A stretch of DNA of 32,651 nucleotides from the NCBI GenBank assembly GCA_902581285.1, contig CACHNP010000022.1:1-32651 (forward strand), in the 5' to 3' direction. Shown piece by piece: positions 27,881 through 32,651 of this stretch. The position numbers and the translations under genes were made by a program. Each line of letters opens with the position of its first letter. The stretch's first letter is position 1. Under the pieces are notes generated by a model that searched no databases, was not told the DNA's origin, and saw only the letters and a program-made list of their open reading frames with translations. The stretch is from an uncultured Gammaproteobacteria bacterium (GTDB lineage Bacteria > Pseudomonadota > Gammaproteobacteria > Coxiellales > Coxiellaceae).

Positions 27881-29326
27881 ATGGCTAAACAAAGTTCTAG
27901 GGCAGATTCTAACTATCTTAATTTATTTAAGTTTGCTTCAAAAAAAGATTATTTAGATTTAATACGTGCATTACCTGTAATTAACAAAACGCAGAATCAT
28001 CAGTATTATGACAAAAACTCAAAAAACCATGAACTTTGGTCATCTGGTGTCGATAAAATGATGGGGCAATTAGCAAAAAAACTGGGTGAAATTAATCATG
28101 TTGCGTTTGATAATACGAGAAGAAATAATCGTTTTTATGCATATAAGTTACCAAGCTTGGAAGAGGCCGTTTTACAGTTGTTATCTTGTTCGTCTGCCTG
28201 GTGTTCATTGGATACCGAATCCATAACTAACTTGCTCACACACAGTGAAGATGTTCCGATAAAAATTGATAGTAATGCTGATTTGGTTCTAGGTGGTCTA
28301 CCAGGGCAGAGTGCTGTCTCGTATCTTAAGATGCAAACATTCTACGCTGTAAACATTATCTGTAATTTAAGCTTGTCTTTACGAAGCCCAGTTGAAGACG
28401 ATTGTTACCATGATGATTTTGAGATACTTCGGTCTTTACATGAGCAGACAAAATCGAAGAAGGCTGTGATTTCTAATGACATGCACACGCTTCGTCAATT
28501 GTGTTTTATTGCCTTACTGAATGAGCGAGTCAAACAGGACGTTAAACTAATGCGTCCATTTAAAGAAAAACAGAAGCGTCTTATTACAATGGATCTGGAT
28601 CCGTTTATTCGCTCACAAGCTTTGACACAACTAGAAGAAAAGCGCTTGGATTTGATAAAAGATCTGACACGTGAGATTTTTTTCGCATTACACAAGCATT
28701 TAGACAAATGCAGTGTGACGCAGGTTCAAGCTATTGTAGATTTAGTCTTTCAGCAATTGCATGCTGAAGAGAAACTAGGGCAGGCTAGTATAGCTCGCTG
28801 TATTCAGAATGTCACTCAGAATAAAACATCTCAATTGAGGCGAGCATCGGCGTATTTATCATCAATCAATAATCACCTGCGAGAATTAGAAGATCACATC
28901 ATGCAGAGTCGTCGTGATGATGCGCCAATGATACGTCAGAATTTTACTTTATTTAGAGACACCATTCAGCAGCATTCGCTTATTATTGTGCAAACAATGT
29001 TAAGTTATCGCTCAAAAGCAATAAGCACAAAAACCGCCTGGAATGCGGTCGCTAGAGCACAGGAGGAAATCCGACGTGCAACCACTCAATTTCAATCTCA
29101 GGTACCACCGCAGTACACACGCTTGGTGACGCGTGTTTTTCTGACTGCGGTGAGTCTCGTGACGTTGGGTTTAGGTGCTCTAGCTATCGCCTGGTACAAT
29201 AAGCGATTTTACCCAAAAAAATCTCAGACTTACACGGGTGCTCTGGCACAACGAGTGAGTTTATTCACTCATCGTTTACCCAAGGTGGCTTCATGTAAGG
29301 CTCGTCAAGCTGCTTATGCCAAATAA
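27881..29326 (+). CDS. Large orphan protein with a C-terminal membrane segment (effector candidate)
   Basis: AAGGAG eight bases upstream selects the ATG at 27881 (481 residues). The protein is mostly helical and polar, without a signal peptide, and has one hydrophobic segment near the C-terminus (about 428-450, FLTAVSLVTLGLGALAIAW) followed by a basic tail. Regions about 225-300 and 330-400 look like long helices with heptad character. No family recognised. Size, lack of homology to core genes and a membrane segment near the C-terminus resemble translocated effectors of intracellular gammaproteobacteria, which is inference only. Confidence 0.8.
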   Translation: MAKQSSRADSNYLNLFKFASKKDYLDLIRALPVINKTQNHQYYDKNSKNHELWSSGVDKMMGQLAKKLGEINHVAFDNTRRNNRFYAYKLPSLEEAVLQLLSCSSAWCSLDTESITNLLTHSEDVPIKIDSNADLVLGGLPGQSAVSYLKMQTFYAVNIICNLSLSLRSPVEDDCYHDDFEILRSLHEQTKSKKAVISNDMHTLRQLCFIALLNERVKQDVKLMRPFKEKQKRLITMDLDPFIRSQALTQLEEKRLDLIKDLTREIFFALHKHLDKCSVTQVQAIVDLVFQQLHAEEKLGQASIARCIQNVTQNKTSQLRRASAYLSSINNHLRELEDHIMQSRRDDAPMIRQNFTLFRDTIQQHSLIIVQTMLSYRSKAISTKTAWNAVARAQEEIRRATTQFQSQVPPQYTRLVTRVFLTAVSLVTLGLGALAIAWYNKRFYPKKSQTYTGALAQRVSLFTHRLPKVASCKARQAAYAK

Positions 29327-29754
29327 TAATTGAAAGGTTTTTTTTATCGCTTTTTCTTCATTATGTAAAACCTCATTATTCTTGAATGTATCGTTAAATT
29401 TATTGTATGAGGTATTTTATTTAAGTTGTTTAAATGCATTCTTAACTTGGTGTCATGCATATGAATATGGCTTTTACTCTCATAACTCATCTGTATTTTT
29501 TATTTGTCAGTAACATGTGTGCGTACACATTCTTTAGTTCGGCTATTGAAATTAGACATTATTGGCGACTGATATAAGCCTCTTGTTCATTGCTCGTTGT
29601 TTCGCGTTCACAGCCGGCGCTTTATAATTTCATTAACGAACTTTCAATGTGTTGCGCTCATTATTCTTGATTTTTATGCTTGAATTCTTCTTAATCTTTA
29701 TTATAACTACTGTATGTCAGCGGTAGGAATGTTTATTTAGTGTGGAGACAAAGA
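29327..29754. other. Intergenic stretch, nothing recognised
   Basis: About 430 AT-rich bases between two orphan genes on the same strand. No convincing terminator or promoter hexamers, no open frame. Confidence 0.5.
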
Positions 29755-32109
29755 ATGTCAAGATCAAGTGGAAGCAGCGGTGAATCCAAGTCGAATAACA
29801 CAGTTGACGATATTAGTAACGTAATCGATAAACTGGAATCATGGTGCGCACAATTTTATAACAAAGGTCCCACCGAAGAACGTTTACATGAATTTATTCG
29901 TATAACCACGACGTTGGCTAGGTATACTTCTGGAAAAGTGTTTGCAATCTTGAATGAAAGGTATGTGACTAGTAAGGATACTAAACTACTTGATATAATC
30001 AAACTATTGCAGACCTTTGTCGATCCCCGAAAAGATCGTTCCACATTAACAAAGTCTCTTGAAGCAACGCTTTTGAGGTGCCATAGTAATTACTTGATCA
30101 ATAATGGATATCCAGTTGGTTCTGGCGAGCTGGCTAGATTAAAAAAAATCTCAACCAAGAAAGTTTTTAATGATTTTCTGGTACGTAAACAACAATTAGC
30201 AAGAGATGAAAGGAATAATAAAGCAGTACGGTCGTTGTTAGAATTTAATCTAGCAGAAAATACAAGAAAAACAAATACACCTATTCGGTTAAATTTTTTT
30301 TCTCAAACACCTAAATTAAGTGATCAGCTGCAAACTAACATTTGTCAACAGATAGAAGTGATCACGACCATGATGAAATTAGGTGAGTGTACAGTGAGCG
30401 AGGCGTATTTATCTGTTGATAGTCTTCTCGAAACTTTACTCAATTCAGCGCCTAAAATTAATCAAGCTAATTTTCCGAGACTGTCTCATTGCCTTTTTTT
30501 GCTCGAATTATGTGAAAATGATCCGCGAGGTCTCTCACCTAGTGGTGGAATTAATCTTGATTCTCAAGCTATTATTCATAAGGGGGAATGTGCCAAAAGA
30601 TTAAGTGATCTTGTTTCCAAAAATGAAACTTCCCTTGGCGCTATGAGAAGAAGCGCTAATAAATACCTCAAAGAAAAAACAGCTGATGTGTTGCTGCATA
30701 ATAATAATTTTTTCTCAGCACCTTTTTCTCATCTTGGTCCGTATTTTCAGGACTTTGCCAAAAACATTGATCATCATGATCGCTTTCGTCTTTTTAATGA
30801 AAAGATGAAGGCCTTACTAACGACGGATTTTGTGAGTGGTAAAAGTAGTCGTTTTAGTGAGTATGCTAGACTCCTCTCCAATATGCCCAAGGGAAATCTC
30901 GATTATGAGCTATGGGAGTCTGTGAGTTATGTTGCTTCGATGCCCTCGTTATTGAAACAAAGTGAGTTAGAGGTAGCTAACGTTTCTAAGTCAGGCTTAA
31001 GGGGCAATGGCGGTAATTCTCGAAAAATTTTAATTGATAGGCATATAGATCCAATTTTCTACACGGATTTACAGTATTTATTGTCAAATGAGTTTGCTTT
31101 TAAAAATGATATCGAATATTGGAGTGAGCTATGGGAAAAATCCGTGCCAATGACTTGCCTTAGAGCGCTCTCACAAGCGCAATCACAGGAAGACATAGCA
31201 AGTATAAGGCGTGAATATAGTGGTTATCCTGTTTGTGGTGATAAAGATTTAATCAACTCTTGTTTAAACGAACTACGTGAGAATCTTCCAGGCCAGATGC
31301 TCTTCGAACTCAAAACACATTGGATCGGTCAAAATAAAGTTTCAAATTTGAGTGATGAAAAGGCTATCTTTAGAGAATATGAGTCTCGTTTTAATGTTTT
31401 AGGTTTAAGTGATAAGTTTACAGAAATTAGTCTTAAATATAAGTTTACAGAAATTAGTCTTAAATATAAGTTTACAGAAATTAGTTTTAAATACCATTAT
31501 GAGTACTGTTGTCGTAAGAACGTTTCATTGGTTGATAATGAAAGGCTCATGATTTTGAATGACGCTATCTCGAGCTTTATATCTACACCAGGGGACCCAA
31601 AAAAAACGTTATACGTACAAAAGGATTTAGAGCGTATGTTACAGGCGGCTATTGATGATCAGCGTTTGAAAAAAGACACGATTTTCACCTATAAGCTTAT
31701 TTTCGATAACGTAGACTATTCTAGTTGTTTCAAAAAAATGCTTAAAGCTGATATTAAGAACGAGTCGGGAATAACTAATCGGGATAAAGTCGTCGCGTCT
31801 TTAGTTAGAAATGACTTGAAATCATTAATGTCTAAGCGGGCAAAAGATATTCCTGTTGATAGAAGAGAAGCAATGCTGATTGTTCTTCATGGTGCCTCAG
31901 AAGAATTATTGTTAGCATCCATAAGAGGCAATCTTCATGAGGTTGAGGGTAAAAATGATGATAATGCAAATGAATCAAAACAGTTGAATGAATTATATGA
32001 ATATCTTGGTGTATCTAGTGTGAACTCAAGCTTAGTCATGGCTGAGGTATTGTTTGATGACTTAATATCAGACCCGGAGCTTGGTTCGCACCAAACCCCT
32101 TCGATCTGA
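29755..32109 (+). CDS. Large orphan helical protein with a three-copy internal repeat (effector candidate)
   Basis: The ATG at 29755 has GGAG seven bases before it (784 residues). The N-terminus is Ser/Gly/Asn-rich (MSRSSGSSGESKSNN) and looks disordered; the rest is predicted mainly helical, charged and soluble, with no membrane segment. At residues 554-580 the nonapeptide KFTEISLKY occurs three times in tandem. No catalytic motif is recognised. It follows the 27881 gene on the same strand but with a 430-base gap, so is probably transcribed separately. A cytoplasmic or translocated protein of unknown role. Confidence 0.8.
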   Translation: MSRSSGSSGESKSNNTVDDISNVIDKLESWCAQFYNKGPTEERLHEFIRITTTLARYTSGKVFAILNERYVTSKDTKLLDIIKLLQTFVDPRKDRSTLTKSLEATLLRCHSNYLINNGYPVGSGELARLKKISTKKVFNDFLVRKQQLARDERNNKAVRSLLEFNLAENTRKTNTPIRLNFFSQTPKLSDQLQTNICQQIEVITTMMKLGECTVSEAYLSVDSLLETLLNSAPKINQANFPRLSHCLFLLELCENDPRGLSPSGGINLDSQAIIHKGECAKRLSDLVSKNETSLGAMRRSANKYLKEKTADVLLHNNNFFSAPFSHLGPYFQDFAKNIDHHDRFRLFNEKMKALLTTDFVSGKSSRFSEYARLLSNMPKGNLDYELWESVSYVASMPSLLKQSELEVANVSKSGLRGNGGNSRKILIDRHIDPIFYTDLQYLLSNEFAFKNDIEYWSELWEKSVPMTCLRALSQAQSQEDIASIRREYSGYPVCGDKDLINSCLNELRENLPGQMLFELKTHWIGQNKVSNLSDEKAIFREYESRFNVLGLSDKFTEISLKYKFTEISLKYKFTEISFKYHYEYCCRKNVSLVDNERLMILNDAISSFISTPGDPKKTLYVQKDLERMLQAAIDDQRLKKDTIFTYKLIFDNVDYSSCFKKMLKADIKNESGITNRDKVVASLVRNDLKSLMSKRAKDIPVDRREAMLIVLHGASEELLLASIRGNLHEVEGKNDDNANESKQLNELYEYLGVSSVNSSLVMAEVLFDDLISDPELGSHQTPSI
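31414..31494 (+). repeat. Three tandem 27-base units within the orphan gene
   Basis: Units at 31414-31440, 31441-31467 and 31468-31494 each encode KFTEIS(L/F)KY in frame. The first two are identical and the third differs at two bases, so the duplication is recent. Confidence 0.97.
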
Positions 32110-32223
32110 TTTTCATACCCTGCCACACGATACGCGTTAATCGAAGCGCACTGCGTGATTAAATATTCAGGGATTCCGATTAAGCTATTGATTTTTAATC
32201 ACTTTTAAATGATGCCTATTACC

Positions 32224-32251
32224 TTGCTTTTGGTTAATTTTGTACTATATT
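32224..32251 (+). promoter_or_regulatory. Promoter TTGCTT-N16-TATATT, TAC-type
   Basis: TTGCTT (32224-32229) and TATATT (32246-32251), 16-base spacer, TAC before the -10, the same layout as in the membrane-anchored cluster. It precedes the DUF4116-like gene by about 65 bases. Confidence 0.6.
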
Positions 32252-32316
32252 AAAATAGTAATAATGCTTGTGAGCGGTCACAGAACGAGGTGAGTCATTT
32301 TAACGAGGGGAGTGTG

Positions 32317-32651
32317 ATGAAAAAGATACTGGTTGTACTATGCTTTGTATTCACCTGTGGTGGCTTGTATGCGAATGAAACCGTTCCGAGTGAGTGTAAG
32401 TATAGAAGTGAAGACGGGGTTACTTGGGAGATTGAAAAAGCTGTTGGGTATGGTTCTCAAGACATATTTTCTAGACTTTGTGATTTTTGGAGAAAAAATG
32501 AAGCAGTTGCATTGGCCTTGGTGGAGAATAATGGCCTGGCTCTTAGGTATATTAATCCTAACACTGAAGGTTACCGTAAGATAGTACTCGCCGCGGTGAA
32601 GCAAAATGGCGAGGCTTTTCAGTATGTTGATCCTAACATTGAAGGGTACCG
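32317..32651 (+). CDS. Secreted DUF4116-like repeat protein, N-terminal part (runs off the right edge)
   Basis: The ATG at 32317 is followed by a signal peptide (MKKILVVLCFVFTCGGLYA) and at least 111 codons stay open to the window end. After residue about 60 the sequence shows repeats of the DUF4116 kind: ALALVENNGLALRYINPN and LAAVKQNGEAFQYVDPN, each a helix pair with the A-V-x-x-N-G-x-A-x-x-Y pattern. GAGGGGAG stands before the start. DUF4116 repeats are common in large proteins of Legionella-like bacteria; their function is not known. Overlapping frames on both strands here are shadows of this gene. Confidence 0.85.
   Translation, partial: MKKILVVLCFVFTCGGLYANETVPSECKYRSEDGVTWEIEKAVGYGSQDIFSRLCDFWRKNEAVALALVENNGLALRYINPNTEGYRKIVLAAVKQNGEAFQYVDPNIEGY

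Noticed and set aside
32333-32604. Open frames on both strands at the right edge
   Set aside because: Both are shadows of the signal-peptide/DUF4116-like frame that begins at 32317 and has a good ribosome binding site.

Overview
The window looks like an AT-rich gammaproteobacterial chromosome, most plausibly from an intracellular or host-associated lineage related to Legionellales/Coxiellaceae. This is an inference from a gammaproteobacterial-type lysyl-tRNA synthetase, an RNase T2 family protein, a DUF4116-like secreted protein, a eukaryote-type protein kinase and large orphan proteins that resemble effectors. I cannot name the species.

Region 1 (2-881) holds the 3' end of an RNase T2 gene and a sparse intergenic stretch. 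Region 2 (882-15954) is the remarkable part: about 15 kb, all on the + strand, in which modules normally found in core cytoplasmic machines are rebuilt into new proteins, most of which start with a single membrane anchor. In order: an F1-ATPase alpha homologue with an N-terminal transmembrane anchor and a NusG-like KOW domain; a divergent F1 gamma; an F1 beta fused to a lipoyl-like domain plus a peripheral-subunit-binding domain as in 2-oxoacid dehydrogenase E2; several small anchored proteins of unknown function; a eukaryote-like kinase; two tandem anchored proteins combining an acyl-carrier-protein-like domain with an EF-Tu-like GTPase; two more small anchored proteins; and an anchored, extremely acidic protein with a DUF6966-like domain and a cold-shock domain. 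Several modification or catalytic residues are lost (the lipoyl lysine, both ACP serines, the EF-Tu P-loop), while both F1 P-loops, the beta catalytic Glu and the alpha Arg finger are kept. No Fo, delta or epsilon genes are present. Many genes share one promoter layout, TTGnnn-N13-TAC-TATATT. I read this as a membrane-tethered assembly built from duplicated housekeeping parts; its function is unknown.

Region 3 (16094-21281) is more ordinary: a frameshifted secreted-protein gene, lysS, a secreted cysteine-containing protein, an M32 carboxypeptidase, and a decayed C-terminal fragment of a secretin-like gene.

Region 4 (21481-24382) has a small hypothetical gene convergent with a minus-strand three-gene operon (XRE/S24-like repressor, queuosine-precursor-type transporter, P-loop kinase-like NTPase). 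A LuxR-type regulator diverges from it across a palindromic operator that overlaps a promoter.

Region 5 (24992-32651) has a TPR/secretin lipoprotein, a small secreted protein, two large orphan proteins that are effector candidates, and the start of a DUF4116-like secreted protein that runs off the right edge.
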